55,165 bases of DNA from DAONBD01 sp964525485 (GCA_964525485.1 CAZGHH010000004.1:1-55165), one strand, 5' to 3'. Positions 25,807 through 34,813 are shown, counted from the first letter of the stretch. The notes: a model not told the origin generated them from the letters alone. A program made the numbers and translations.

Positions 25807-27237
25807 TTAAACTGTTAAAGATGCGACAGACCCTCTTTTTTTCGCATTAAATACAACTACTATTTTTTCTTTTCTTTGAATTTTCCCTGTTTTTAATAAA
25901 TGATTTATAATTGTATTAGTGAAATGTCCTCGTTTTTCTTGTTGAGTAAATTTTTTGTACAATGATTTGTTTATGCCCCATAACAAAGCCAATTCTTGAA
26001 TTAAATGTTTGTTTGGAGTTATCGCTATTATTGGGACAAAAGCTCTATGTTTTGCAACTTCTCTGATAGTAAAACCGTCTTCCGAATAAACTATTATTTT
26101 GTTTGATTTTGTGTCGACAGCCAGTTCACATGCCGAAAGACATGTCGGATTTTGTTCCGGGAAATTTTTATTTATTCTGTTTTCTTTTAAAACCTCCAAG
26201 TGTTTTTTTAGCTCGTTCTCGACTGCCGATATGACTTTTGCCAAAGTTTGGACAGCTTTTATCGGATGTTTTCCAACCGCGCTTTCATTTGAAAGCATGA
26301 TTGCATCTGTATTGTCGAAAACAGCATTTGCCGCATCAGAAATTTCCGCTCTTGTGGGACGTGGATTTTCCACCATTGATGCCAATACTTGTGTGGCTGT
26401 GATTACTGGTTTTGCATATCTGTTTGCCAGTCTGATAATTCTCTTTTGCACTATTGGAACTTGTTCCGGTTTTATTTCTATTCCCAAATCTCCTCTCGCA
26501 ACCATTACTCCATCTGTCGCTTCTATGATTTCTTCCAGATTATCTACAGCTTCTCTTCTTTCAATTTTTGCTATGATTTTTGCATTGCTTCCTTTTGATT
26601 TTAAAATTTTTCGAAGTTCCAATATGTCTTTTGCCGATTTTACAAATGATAATGCAACAAAATCCACTCCTACCGAAACTCCAAAATTCAAATCTTTCAA
26701 ATCTTTTGGCGACAGACTTTTTGCCGATAAATTTGAGTCCGGAGCATTGATTCCTTTTTTTGAAAATAAAATTCCTTTTGTTTTAACTCCACACAAAATT
26801 TCTTGTCCGATTATTTTTAAAACTTCGACTTGAATAAGTCCGTCGTCGATATAAATTTTGTCATTTTTCTTCACTTCTTTGTGTAGAGCTTTGTATTGAA
26901 CCGGTATTTTTTTTGTTTCTTTTTTGTTTTCTGTGAATTTATCTATCTTCGTCGACAAAATTATTTTTTCTCCGTTTTTGATCTGAATTCCTTCTTCCGG
27001 CAGGATTCCTAGGCGGATTTTTGGGCCTTGTAGGTCTTGTAATATGGCGATTGTTTTATTCTGTTTTTTTGCGGCTTTTCTGACGTTGTTTATGAGCATC
27101 GTGAAATTCTCGTACGTCCCATGTGAAAAATTCAGTCTTGCTGTATCCATGCCTGCTTGGATCATTTCTTCGATTGTGGTCGTGCTCTCGGATGATGGGC
27201 CTAGCGTTGCAACTATTTTTGTGTAATTAATTCTCAT
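25807..27237 (-). CDS. pyk: Pyruvate kinase
   Basis: The enzyme makes pyruvate and ATP from phosphoenolpyruvate. I start at the ATG 27235-27237 (476 aa), because MRINYTKIVATLGPSS is the family N-terminus; an in-frame GTG at 27262-27264 adds only nine unrelated residues. Recognisable blocks are ARLNFSHGTYENF, LQDLQGPKIRLG, the catalytic region FVALSFVKSAKDI, IAKIERREAVDNL and MVARGDLGIEI. The C-terminal allosteric domain is complete. A TAACCCA motif lies six bases before the start instead of an SD. It heads a tight operon pyk-ruvC-TPR-pilD-gpmA. Confidence 0.96.
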   Translation of the reverse strand: MRINYTKIVATLGPSSESTTTIEEMIQAGMDTARLNFSHGTYENFTMLINNVRKAAKKQNKTIAILQDLQGPKIRLGILPEEGIQIKNGEKIILSTKIDKFTENKKETKKIPVQYKALHKEVKKNDKIYIDDGLIQVEVLKIIGQEILCGVKTKGILFSKKGINAPDSNLSAKSLSPKDLKDLNFGVSVGVDFVALSFVKSAKDILELRKILKSKGSNAKIIAKIERREAVDNLEEIIEATDGVMVARGDLGIEIKPEQVPIVQKRIIRLANRYAKPVITATQVLASMVENPRPTRAEISDAANAVFDNTDAIMLSNESAVGKHPIKAVQTLAKVISAVENELKKHLEVLKENRINKNFPEQNPTCLSACELAVDTKSNKIIVYSEDGFTIREVAKHRAFVPIIAITPNKHLIQELALLWGINKSLYKKFTQQEKRGHFTNTIINHLLKTGKIQRKEKIVVVFNAKKRGSVASLTV

Positions 27238-27329
27238 AGGTTTTGGGTTAAGTCCGTGTTTCACTTGAGGAGTGAAGATCTCACCTTAGAGTGAAATCTG
27301 GACGTCGTTTTGCGTGTGTGAATATTGTT

Positions 27330-29174
27330 TTATTTCACAGTTACGCTTTTGGCGAGATTTCGTGGCATATCAGGATTGTTTTCTTTTAATACCGCCAATT
27401 GATATGCGAGTATCTGAATCGGGATTATGTTCACGATAGGGGATGCGTGGCCCACATCCGGGACGCGAATCCAAAAATCAAAAGCTTCATTGTTCTCAGG
27501 TGAAATTCCTATCGTGTACGCTCCACGAGCCTTTACTTCAACTGTATTTGCTATTATTTCGTTTTTAGTTTCGTCGTTTGCGACAAATGCGATAACTGGA
27601 GTTCCTTTTGTAATCAATGCTATTGGTCCATGTTTTAATTCTCCTCCCGCAAATCCTTCCGCATGTATGTATGCGACCTCTTGAATTTTAATAGATCCTT
27701 CCAGTGCCATCGGATAGTTTTTGCCGCGTCCGATCAGGTATAGTGACTCGACGTCTTTCAATTTTTTTGCAAGTTCATACAAATGAGCTTCGTACCTCGG
27801 ATTGAGTAAGTCGTTTATTTGACTAGCCGTATCAATTAACAGTTTTTTTCCTTTTTCAACTCCGCCGTCGCAAGCGTATGCAAGTAATGTGAGAAGTGCG
27901 ATTTGTGCGGTTGTGGCTTTTGTCGACACGACAGCTTTTTCCGGACCAACTTTGATCGGAATAACGATGTCCGATGTTCGTGCCATCGTCGAAGACTCCA
28001 CATTCACAACTGAAATTACTTTTGCGCCTTTTGATTTCGCTATTTCTATTGCTTCCATAGTGTCTGCTGTTTCACCGCTCTGTGAAATCGCGATCAACAA
28101 CGACTTGTCTCGTATGAAATTTTTATAATTTGAAAATTCGGATCCGAATGTCGCGTTTATATGTTTATTGCAAATGTCTGCGAATAAATATTGGCCAACC
28201 ATTGCAACTTTTCCGGTTGTACCACACCCGATGATATATGTCCCGAACGCTGTTTTGATTGCGTTTGCGGCTTCATTTATGACTTCCGGATCTTGATCGA
28301 CGGTTCTGTGCAGGGAATCTTTTTGCTCCATTATTTCTTTTATCAAGAAATGTGGATATTTTCCTTTTTCAGCGTTTTCAGTTTTGAAATTAATTTCTAC
28401 GATTCTTTTTTCGATTTCTTGTCCATTGGACATATCAAAGAACTTCGCTGTTTTATTTTTTATAACCGCTATTTGGTTGTCATCCAGATATATAACTTTG
28501 TTTGTGTATTCCAAGAATGCCGGAATATCAGATGCTATAAAGAACTCATCTTTACCTTTTCCTATGATGATAGGTGAGCCTTTTCTGGCGACTATTAATG
28601 AATTTTCTTTGTCACAAATTGCAACTATAGCATATCTTCCGATCATTTTTTTTGTCGCCATTTCTACGGATTTTTTGAAATCATTTGTTTCGTTCAAATA
28701 ATCCTCGATCAAATGTGCGATTACTTCTGTATCTGTTTCTGAAGTGAATTTGTGTCCTTTTGCGAGTAAATCTTTTTTTAATTCCTGGTAATTTTCAAGA
28801 ACTCCGTTGTGGACGATTACGACGTCTTTTCCTTCTGTTGAGTGAGGATGTGCGTTTTCTTGCGTGATACCTCCGTGTGTTGCCCATCTGGTATGAGCTA
28901 TTGCCATTAGTAAATTTTCTTCTGTTTCGCCGATTGATATTTTTTCGCTTTTCGAATTTTCAGTTTTTGTATTCTCTGTCAGGAATTCCTTTTTTATATC
29001 TGCCGGATCGAATTCTCCGATTTTCCCAACTTCTTTGTAGATGGAAATATTTCCGTTGACTTTGTATGCGATTCCCCAGCTGTCATAGCCTCTATATTCC
29101 AGTTTTTTTAATCCATTAATTACTAACTCCGGAGTGTCTGTCCTCGTACCTACATAAGCGAATATTCCACACAT
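27330..29174 (-). CDS. glmS: Glutamine-fructose-6-phosphate aminotransferase
   Basis: GlmS makes glucosamine-6-phosphate, the first step to UDP-GlcNAc for peptidoglycan and surface glycans. The N-terminal Ntn glutaminase starts MCGIFAYVGTR, with Cys2 as the nucleophile after Met removal. HTRWATHGG and the HNGVLENY block follow. Two SIS sugar-binding domains occupy the C-terminal half (GCGTTGKVAMVGQY, SQSGETADTMEAI, GRGKNYPMALEGS). It ends with the family LAKSVTVK. Length 614 aa is normal. I checked the 120-base upstream spacer and see no glmS ribozyme fold, so it is not regulated that way. WecB, encoded 9 kb away, uses the downstream product UDP-GlcNAc. Confidence 0.97.
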   Translation of the reverse strand: MCGIFAYVGTRTDTPELVINGLKKLEYRGYDSWGIAYKVNGNISIYKEVGKIGEFDPADIKKEFLTENTKTENSKSEKISIGETEENLLMAIAHTRWATHGGITQENAHPHSTEGKDVVIVHNGVLENYQELKKDLLAKGHKFTSETDTEVIAHLIEDYLNETNDFKKSVEMATKKMIGRYAIVAICDKENSLIVARKGSPIIIGKGKDEFFIASDIPAFLEYTNKVIYLDDNQIAVIKNKTAKFFDMSNGQEIEKRIVEINFKTENAEKGKYPHFLIKEIMEQKDSLHRTVDQDPEVINEAANAIKTAFGTYIIGCGTTGKVAMVGQYLFADICNKHINATFGSEFSNYKNFIRDKSLLIAISQSGETADTMEAIEIAKSKGAKVISVVNVESSTMARTSDIVIPIKVGPEKAVVSTKATTAQIALLTLLAYACDGGVEKGKKLLIDTASQINDLLNPRYEAHLYELAKKLKDVESLYLIGRGKNYPMALEGSIKIQEVAYIHAEGFAGGELKHGPIALITKGTPVIAFVANDETKNEIIANTVEVKARGAYTIGISPENNEAFDFWIRVPDVGHASPIVNIIPIQILAYQLAVLKENNPDMPRNLAKSVTVK

Positions 29175-29240
29175 AAGTTTTGAGATTTAAATACGAATGG
29201 TAATCTACTCTAATTAATAGGTTTTTTGAAGGAGTAAATA

Positions 29241-29267
29241 TTGACAAACAACCTAATAAGTTATAGG
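29241..29267 (+). promoter_or_regulatory. Probable promoter of the 97-aa gene
   Basis: A perfect TTGACA (29241-29246) is followed after 15 bases by TATAGG (29262-29267). The spacer is short and the -10 imperfect, but it is placed about 33 bases before the ATG at 29300. Confidence 0.45.
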
Positions 29268-29299
29268 GTTTCTCCCTGTAAAAAATTACTTTAAAAAAT

Positions 29300-29593
29300 A
29301 TGCCTGAAATTTCTGAACAAGATCGTGAACTTACTCCTGCAGGAGCTTTGAATGCCGCTAAACTTTTCGGGAGGAAAGATTGGAGGGGAATTGTTGACGG
29401 AGAATCTTGGCGTTTAACTTCTAATGTTTTGTTAGATGACTTGTTTGTAGTGACTGCTACATCTGATTCTACGGTGCAAATTTGTGTAAGTCTTACTGTT
29501 GGGAGAATAGCAACTGTTCTTGATTACGAACAAAATCCTGCTACATTCGCCAAAGTTAGAGATTTTTTCGATAAACTTCAGCTTGAAGAATAG
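29300..29593 (+). CDS. Small hypothetical protein (97 aa)
   Basis: I do not recognise this protein. It is predicted soluble, with no signal peptide or TM helix, and has a mixed alpha/beta pattern: a helix in the first 30 residues, beta-like strands (VTATSDSTVQICVSLTVGR) and a final helix (FAKVRDFFDKLQLEE). It is the only plus-strand gene between 22 and 42 kb, inserted between divergent glmS and convergent pepP-like genes, behind its own TTGACA promoter. No SD. Codon use looks like its neighbours, so I see no sign of transfer. Confidence 0.65.
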   Translation: MPEISEQDRELTPAGALNAAKLFGRKDWRGIVDGESWRLTSNVLLDDLFVVTATSDSTVQICVSLTVGRIATVLDYEQNPATFAKVRDFFDKLQLEE

Positions 29594-29662
29594 GAAATTT
29601 GAAGAATAGTAGGGAAGCCTCTGACTAGTCTTTCGTGTAGTTATTTATACTGGGCGTCGACT

Positions 29663-30826
29663 TTATTTTTTTGCTTTTGTCAGATTGATCCTGTCTTTTT
29701 CTGTGACGAGTATCATATCTTCGATTCGTATTCCAAATTTTCCTTTTAGATAAATTCCCGGTTCGACAGTGACTGTCATACCAGGCTGAAGTTTTGTTTC
29801 AATTTTTTTGTGTTGTGGTTGTTTTTGCATTTTTCTGGTGGTTTTTTGCAGATTTTTTGCTTCATGGAAACTTGGAATTTCATGAATATTCAATCCTACT
29901 CCGTGGCCTGTGCTATGGGTAAAATATTTACCGTATTTCTTGCTTGAAATATAGTCCCTACACGTTGTATCAATTTTTTGTTCAGAAACGCCGGTTTTGA
30001 TCTGTTTAATTGCTGTTAATTGTGCTTGTAAAACTGTATCGTAAACTTTTTTTTGTTCCGGCGTCGGGGTGCCTAGGAAAATTGTTCGTGTCATGTCCGA
30101 ACAATATCCTTTGTATTTCATCCCCATGTCTATGAGGATGATGTCGTTTTTCTTTAGTTTAGTTTCTCCACTTTCGTGATGTGGGATTGATGTGTTGCGG
30201 CCGAATGCGATGATTGGGGCAAATGAAACATCTTCAGCTCCGAGCTCATGTCCTAGGACGCGGATTTTCCAAGCGATTTCTTCTTCTGTGATCGGTTTAT
30301 TTTTGGCTGCTGCATCGCGTATTATTTCCAAAATTCTCTTAAAAACTTTTTCGTTTATTTCTTGGCTTTTTTTGATTTTTTTAATTTCTTCAGTATCTTT
30401 TATGCTTCGAATTTCTTCGACTAGACCTAATGTTTCGATAAATTTTACGGTGCTTGTGAGTTTTTTGAATTTTTTAAATTGCTTGTATGAAATTGAATCG
30501 CTTTCAAATCCCAAATTCTTTATTCTGTATTTTTTGAGAGTTTTAAGCCAGTGGTCTTTTAAAATTGCTTCATTTTTCCATAATTTGCTTATATTTTCCA
30601 GTTTGAAAAATTTTGGAGTTTTGTATGAAGCTCCCTCGAAATATCTTGAGTCCGTGAACAAAACAGGCTTTGTTTTTGTCAGCAAAATAAAACCTGCCGA
30701 ACCTGTAAATCCGCTTAAGTATTGGATGTTGGTTTTGTTTGTCACAAGTAGTGCGGAAATTTTATTTTTCACTAAAAGCGACCGAGCCACAGAATTTCTT
30801 CTTTTGAATGGATTTATTTCTGCCAT
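29663..30826 (-). CDS. pepP: Xaa-Pro aminopeptidase / M24 metallopeptidase
   Basis: The enzyme removes N-terminal residues preceding proline. The N-terminal creatinase-like domain (about residues 10-140) contains TNIQYLSGFTGSAG and FTDSRYFEGA. The C-terminal pita-bread domain has the metal ligands in DMGMKYKGYCSDMTRT, the catalytic His in HSTGHGVGLNIHEIP, and Glu in EPGIYLKGKFGIRIED. A short Lys/Gln-rich insertion (KTTRKMQKQPQHKK) interrupts the last third. It starts 14 bases after the pgi stop and is probably the last gene of the tgt-ruvA-pgi operon. PepP versus PepQ-like specificity cannot be settled from the sequence. Confidence 0.92.
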   Translation of the reverse strand: MAEINPFKRRNSVARSLLVKNKISALLVTNKTNIQYLSGFTGSAGFILLTKTKPVLFTDSRYFEGASYKTPKFFKLENISKLWKNEAILKDHWLKTLKKYRIKNLGFESDSISYKQFKKFKKLTSTVKFIETLGLVEEIRSIKDTEEIKKIKKSQEINEKVFKRILEIIRDAAAKNKPITEEEIAWKIRVLGHELGAEDVSFAPIIAFGRNTSIPHHESGETKLKKNDIILIDMGMKYKGYCSDMTRTIFLGTPTPEQKKVYDTVLQAQLTAIKQIKTGVSEQKIDTTCRDYISSKKYGKYFTHSTGHGVGLNIHEIPSFHEAKNLQKTTRKMQKQPQHKKIETKLQPGMTVTVEPGIYLKGKFGIRIEDMILVTEKDRINLTKAKK

Positions 30827-30840
30827 TGTTTAAGTTTGTT

Positions 30841-32046
30841 TTATTTCATCTTATTTAAAATCTCCATTGTGGCTTTTTTGCCAAGTTCAACCGCAGGTTG
30901 ATCGAATGGATTTATCCCCAACATGTAGCCGAGTAATGCGATAGCTTCTTCGTATACGAATAGTAATTCTCCAATGTTTTCTTCATCTAATTGGTCTACG
31001 GAAATTGTAATATTTGGAACTTTTTTCTTTGTCATTGCGTGCTCAGTGCCTTTTTTTTCCGCTTGTAGAATTTGCGAGAAATTAATGTTTCCTATCTTAA
31101 AATCTTTATGATTCTTGTCGATTTCTAGGAATGTGATGAATTTGTTTTTTGGACCGTCCAACATTAATTGAAGCATTGAATGTTGATCTTTTGGGCCAAC
31201 TGCTGTGGCAGGAAGCGGTCCTGTCTTTGAATTTTTTCCGAGGCTTTCTGAGATCAATTGTATTACCCAACGATTGAAATATTTCAAACAATCAGCGTAT
31301 GCAAAAAAGAAAAAGACGTCTTTGTTTTTTTTGCGATACATCTCGTACATCAGAGACGCCAGTCTCGCTGGTAGTGAATTTTTAAATGATTTTTTTAATG
31401 AATTTGCTGATTTGGCCGCTCCTTTTAGCAAGGATTCTGTGTCGATATTCATTAATGTTGCCGGAACCAGTCCTATGTTTGTGAGAACCGAAAATCTGCC
31501 GCCGACATTCTTTGGCAGTTCAAATAATTTGAATTTATTTTTTACAGCTTCTTTATACAAAAATCCTTTTTGATTTTCTGTGATTACCATGATGTGGTCT
31601 TTCCAACTTTTGCCAAACCACTTCGGTGCGCCAGATGTAATCAATTTGTATAAACTTAAAATCTCCAATGTGTCGCCTGATTTCGATGCGAATATGAATA
31701 AAGTTTTTTTCTTATTTGAAAGTTTTTCTCCAAATGCCTCGATAAATGTTGGTTCGATCGAATCAATGAAATGAAAATGTGGGAAACCTGTATTATGTTT
31801 AAAAAGCGTGTGGTACAAAACCTCAGTTCCTAATATTGAGCCTCCGATTCCAACTATTGCGACGTCTGAGAATTTTTTTATGTATGGTTTGAGATCGTTT
31901 TTTAAATTTGAAATGTCTTGGAAGGGGAGTAATTCAAATTCATGTTTTGGGTCTTTTTCTAGGCGCTTTTTTGCTTCTAGTAAAAGTTTTTTGTGTTTAG
32001 AAAGTGCTGTTTTTTGTATTGAAGAATTGAGGGTGAGGCGTAGCAT
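30841..32046 (-). CDS. pgi: Glucose-6-phosphate isomerase
   Basis: Pgi interconverts glucose-6-phosphate and fructose-6-phosphate at the top of glycolysis, and its product feeds both ManA-type and GlmS reactions. Conserved blocks are GIGGSILGTEVL, FIFASKSGDTLEILS, ENQKGFLYK, PKNVGGRFSVLTNIGLVPA, DQHSMLQLMLDGP and the C-terminal NPFDQPAVELGKK. At 401 aa it is shorter than the 550-aa enterobacterial form but normal for compact versions. It begins 24 bases after the ruvA stop. No SD. Confidence 0.95.
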   Translation of the reverse strand: MLRLTLNSSIQKTALSKHKKLLLEAKKRLEKDPKHEFELLPFQDISNLKNDLKPYIKKFSDVAIVGIGGSILGTEVLYHTLFKHNTGFPHFHFIDSIEPTFIEAFGEKLSNKKKTLFIFASKSGDTLEILSLYKLITSGAPKWFGKSWKDHIMVITENQKGFLYKEAVKNKFKLFELPKNVGGRFSVLTNIGLVPATLMNIDTESLLKGAAKSANSLKKSFKNSLPARLASLMYEMYRKKNKDVFFFFAYADCLKYFNRWVIQLISESLGKNSKTGPLPATAVGPKDQHSMLQLMLDGPKNKFITFLEIDKNHKDFKIGNINFSQILQAEKKGTEHAMTKKKVPNITISVDQLDEENIGELLFVYEEAIALLGYMLGINPFDQPAVELGKKATMEILNKMK

Positions 32047-32070
32047 ATTTAATTTTTTAAGCGGATTTTT

Positions 32071-32643
32071 TTATGCGTTTTTAAGGAAGAATTTGATTAT
32101 TTCTTCGCTGGATTTTATTTCTTTTGGTAAGTTTATTAAAACTTTTTCTATCTGTTTTTTGTTATACCCCAGTTTTTCGAGCGCTGTGATGATGTCTTCA
32201 TTTATATTATTCCCGATTAATTCTTTATGAATTCGATCAGAGTCCAAAATCGCGACTTTGTTTTTTAATTCTAAAACGATACGATCAGCAATTTTTTTAC
32301 CAACACGCGGTACTGATGAAAGTAATTTTGCGTCTTCGTTGATAATTGCGTTTTTAACTTTTCCAATAGGTATTGAAAGTATGTCCTGTGCTGTTTTTGG
32401 GCCGACTCCGGAGATAGAGATTAGTTGTTTGAAAAATTCCAATTCATCGAATGATGTGAATCCGAAAATCTCTAACGCATCTTCGCGGACATGTGTGTAT
32501 GCAAAAAATTCGACTTCGTCTTGTTCATTTAAGGACGCAATTATGTTTTCACTTAGGCTAACCAAATAACCAACGTTGCCGGTATTTAAAATCACGTTTC
32601 TACCCGTTTTTTTCAAGACTGTTCCTTTTAGGTATCCGATCAC
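32071..32643 (-). CDS. ruvA: Holliday junction DNA helicase subunit RuvA
   Basis: RuvA binds four-way junctions and loads RuvB. The N-terminal OB domain starts MIGYLKGTVLKKTG, and the helix-hairpin-helix region carries ISGVGPKTAQDILS and VPRVGKKIADRIVLELKNK. The C-terminal RuvB-binding domain (DIITALEKLGYNKKQIEK) is complete. Length 190 aa is normal. The start is a GTG at 32641-32643, because the family N-terminus begins exactly there. TAACCTC lies six bases before it and there is no SD. It follows tgt and a short ORF in one operon; ruvC is in another operon 6 kb away. Confidence 0.96.
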   Translation of the reverse strand: MIGYLKGTVLKKTGRNVILNTGNVGYLVSLSENIIASLNEQDEVEFFAYTHVREDALEIFGFTSFDELEFFKQLISISGVGPKTAQDILSIPIGKVKNAIINEDAKLLSSVPRVGKKIADRIVLELKNKVAILDSDRIHKELIGNNINEDIITALEKLGYNKKQIEKVLINLPKEIKSSEEIIKFFLKNA

Positions 32644-32668
32644 TTTTTTGAGGTTAGAGTTTTGAGAA

Positions 32669-32809
32669 TCAAGCTTTCTTTTTTTTGACTATTAATCTCT
32701 GAAGATTGAATACGCCTTTTCCTGTTACTGTCATTTTTGGTTTCGATATTTTCTTGTCGCGAGCGGCGAATTTTTTTGCGGCTATTTCTTCAAGTTTCTC
32801 ACGTTTCAT
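32669..32809 (-). CDS. Very small basic protein (46 aa) between tgt and ruvA
   Basis: This frame starts with an ATG overlapping the tgt stop as ATGA (32806-32809), a strong sign of translational coupling. An upstream in-frame ATG at 32837-32839 would extend it to 56 aa but would overlap tgt more. The product is very rich in Lys and Arg: a helix (MKREKLEEIAAKKFAARDKK) is followed by KPKMTVTGKGVFNLQRL and a KKKKA end. Such charge suggests nucleic-acid or ribosome binding. I know no family for it. The reading is supported by position rather than homology. Confidence 0.55.
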   Translation of the reverse strand: MKREKLEEIAAKKFAARDKKISKPKMTVTGKGVFNLQRLIVKKKKA

Positions 32810-34104
32810 ATGTTCGAATTTTTCGATGTTTTTGGCCATTTTGATAAGAATTTCTTCTTAAATTCTTTGAATTTGCCTTTATTTATCGCGTCCCGGATTT
32901 GCGCCATCAAGTTTAACAGAAAGTGTAAATTGTGGATAGTCATGAGGCGATGGCCGAATATTTCGTTTTCTTTCATCAAGTGTTGAATATAGCTTTTTGA
33001 GAAATTTTGGCATGAATAACATGTGCAATTTTTCTCGAGAGGTGATGGATCTTCTTTGAATTTTTGATTCTTAATATGTACAAGTCCTCTGTGCGTCCAA
33101 AATGCTGCGTGTCGTGCCAGGCGAGTAGGTAGTACGCAATCAAACATGTCTATGCCGCGATCGACCGCTTCCAGTAAGTCGACAGGAGTTCCTACTCCCA
33201 TCAAATATCGTGGTTTGTTCTCTGGAAGAATTTTCGTCACTTCATCGATCATCGCAAGCATCGTCTTGCGATCTTCTCCTACGGAAAGTCCCCCTATCGC
33301 ATTTCCTGGGAGGTCTAGTGATGCAACGAATTCTGCTGATTTGCGTCGAAGATCTGCGTGTACGCCGCCTTGAATAATTCCGAAAAGTGCTTGAGAAAAA
33401 TTAGTTTGATTTTTGTTGTTTGATTTTTTACTATTTGTTTTTTTCCCCTGGTTTTCTGTCTTTTTCTTTTCTAATTTCTTTTGTTCTTTTTTGCATCTTT
33501 CGAGCCAGTTGTGTGTGCGGTTGAGTGCTTCTTCAAAGTATTTTTTACTGCTGTCTGCAGGCGCGCATTCATCGAAAGCCATGATAATATCAGCGCCTAA
33601 ATCGTGTTGAATCTGAGTCGCTTTCTCAGGAGTGATGAAGTATTTCTTGCCGTCTAAATGAGATTTGAATTCAACTCCTTCTTCAGTAATTTTTGCTCCG
33701 GCTTTTTTTTGCGAATCTTTTGCGAGGCCTTTTTCTTGTTCAAGCGAAAAAACCTGAAATCCCCCAGAGTCAGTGAGTATCGGTCGATCCCAATTCATCC
33801 ATTTATGAAGTCCGCCCATTTTTTTTATAGTCTTTTCTCCTGGGCGTAGCATGAGGTGATATGTGTTTGAGAGAATTATATCTGCGTTAAGTTCCTTTAA
33901 TTCTTCAGGGCTCAAAGTCTTTACAGTTGCGCGGGTGCCGACCGGCATGAAAACTGGTGTGTGAATGATCCCGTGAGGCGTCTTGAATGTCCCTGTTCGT
34001 GAAAGAGAAGCAGTATCTTTTGCCTTTTGGGTCAAGGGTTGTGAAGCCTTTTTCTTCGAAGCTGTTTTTTTGGCAGCCTGCTTTGTAATTTTAAATTCGA
34101 ACAT
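32806..34104 (-). CDS. tgt: Queuine/preQ1 tRNA-guanine transglycosylase
   Basis: Tgt exchanges guanine-34 of GUN-anticodon tRNAs for preQ1 on the path to queuosine. Recognisable parts are TGTFKTPHGIIHTPVFMPVGT, ILSNTYHLMLRPG, the active-site loop ILTDSGGFQVFSL, GIIQGGVHADLR and MFDCVLPTRLARHA with its catalytic Asp. The C-terminal zinc site is CTCYSC with a later His. At 432 aa it is longer than the usual 375. The extra length is a Lys/Ala-rich N-terminal tail of about 35 residues and a Lys/Asn-rich loop (about 205-235). No other queuosine genes are in the window. It is followed by a coupled small ORF and ruvA. Confidence 0.95.
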   Translation of the reverse strand: MFEFKITKQAAKKTASKKKASQPLTQKAKDTASLSRTGTFKTPHGIIHTPVFMPVGTRATVKTLSPEELKELNADIILSNTYHLMLRPGEKTIKKMGGLHKWMNWDRPILTDSGGFQVFSLEQEKGLAKDSQKKAGAKITEEGVEFKSHLDGKKYFITPEKATQIQHDLGADIIMAFDECAPADSSKKYFEEALNRTHNWLERCKKEQKKLEKKKTENQGKKTNSKKSNNKNQTNFSQALFGIIQGGVHADLRRKSAEFVASLDLPGNAIGGLSVGEDRKTMLAMIDEVTKILPENKPRYLMGVGTPVDLLEAVDRGIDMFDCVLPTRLARHAAFWTHRGLVHIKNQKFKEDPSPLEKNCTCYSCQNFSKSYIQHLMKENEIFGHRLMTIHNLHFLLNLMAQIRDAINKGKFKEFKKKFLSKWPKTSKNSNI

Positions 34105-34116
34105 ATTGAAAAATTT

Positions 34117-34138
34117 CTACTGTGAAAGGATACAGTAG
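34117..34138. terminator. Hairpin between the 177-aa gene and tgt
   Basis: Arms CTACTGT and ACAGTAG (7 bp) enclose an eight-base loop. On the minus strand it lies 25 bases after the 177-aa gene stop and is followed by AAATTTTT, so it may be a weak terminator or attenuator ahead of tgt. Confidence 0.4.
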
Positions 34139-34162
34139 GGAAGAATGTTTTTCAATTCCGGA

Positions 34163-34696
34163 TTATCCTTGTTTCATATGATCGCCATAGTCACCGGCAA
34201 TTACTCCTCCGACTATTCTTGAAGTGGCATTCATACCTCCTTCAATAGCATTTCCAAGTCTGTCTGACGAGAGACCTATAATCCCTCCTGTTGCTTTTGA
34301 TACTGCCAAAGTTGTTCCTGCTGCAATTTTTCTTATTCCTTCCATCGGATTTAATGCGAATTTTTTCTCTTTACTTAATGGATTCAGACTTGTGCCTTTG
34401 AAGTTTAGAAGTCCTCTGTTGCTCTTCCAAGAAACAGTATCCCAAACTGCTTTTGAAGTTCCTTTGATAATACCCCAAACGCTTGGAGATCCTTTACTTT
34501 TGTCTACAACCGTATACTCTTTGAATGTGTCCCATACTGTTGAGCCGACGTCTTTACCTCCTCCTTTTACCGCATTCCAACGTTTTGCAAAAAATCCTTT
34601 TACTACGCCTCCTCCTACTTGAGGAGTTGAAGCTGGTACTTCTGGTGTGGGAGCTGGTGGTGTTTCTGGTGTAGGGGCTGGTGCGTGTTCACTCAT
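34163..34696 (-). CDS. Hypothetical protein with Pro-rich N-terminus (177 aa)
   Basis: I do not recognise this protein. The first 26 residues are an Ala/Pro/Thr-rich repeat (APTPE-like units), followed by a Gly-rich basic region (GGGVVKGFFAKRWNAVKGGG). Then come two related segments (GSTVWDTFKEYTVVDKSKG and TSKAVWDTVSWKSNRG). The C-terminal half is weakly hydrophobic and Gly/Ala-rich (GTTLAVSKATGGIIGL) but lacks a clear TM helix or signal peptide. It has its own good promoter. Gly/Ala-rich amphipathic helices like these could associate with membranes, which is inference. Confidence 0.7.
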   Translation of the reverse strand: MSEHAPAPTPETPPAPTPEVPASTPQVGGGVVKGFFAKRWNAVKGGGKDVGSTVWDTFKEYTVVDKSKGSPSVWGIIKGTSKAVWDTVSWKSNRGLLNFKGTSLNPLSKEKKFALNPMEGIRKIAAGTTLAVSKATGGIIGLSSDRLGNAIEGGMNATSRIVGGVIAGDYGDHMKQG

Positions 34697-34731
34697 ATTT
34701 CAATAAAATTAGTATATATAATCAGTATTTC

Positions 34732-34760
34732 ATTATATACCTCATTGACATTTTGGTCAA
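34732..34760 (-). promoter_or_regulatory. Promoter of the 177-aa gene
   Basis: On the minus strand TTGACC (34755-34760), a 17-base spacer and a perfect TATAAT (34732-34737) match the sigma-70 consensus. The leader to the ATG at 34696 would be about 30 bases and AT-rich. Confidence 0.72.
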
Positions 34761-34813
34761 TTATTTTTCAATCTACTTGTATAGTCCAAACTGTTTGACC
34801 GTGTATCTGAAAA

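Noticed and set aside
26099..26833. 244-aa plus-strand open frame
   Set aside because: It is antisense to pyruvate kinase, which explains the region fully; Ser/Phe-rich shadow composition.
29175..29299. Possible glmS ribozyme upstream of glmS
   Set aside because: The 120-base spacer lacks the conserved core and pseudoknot segments and is too AT-rich.
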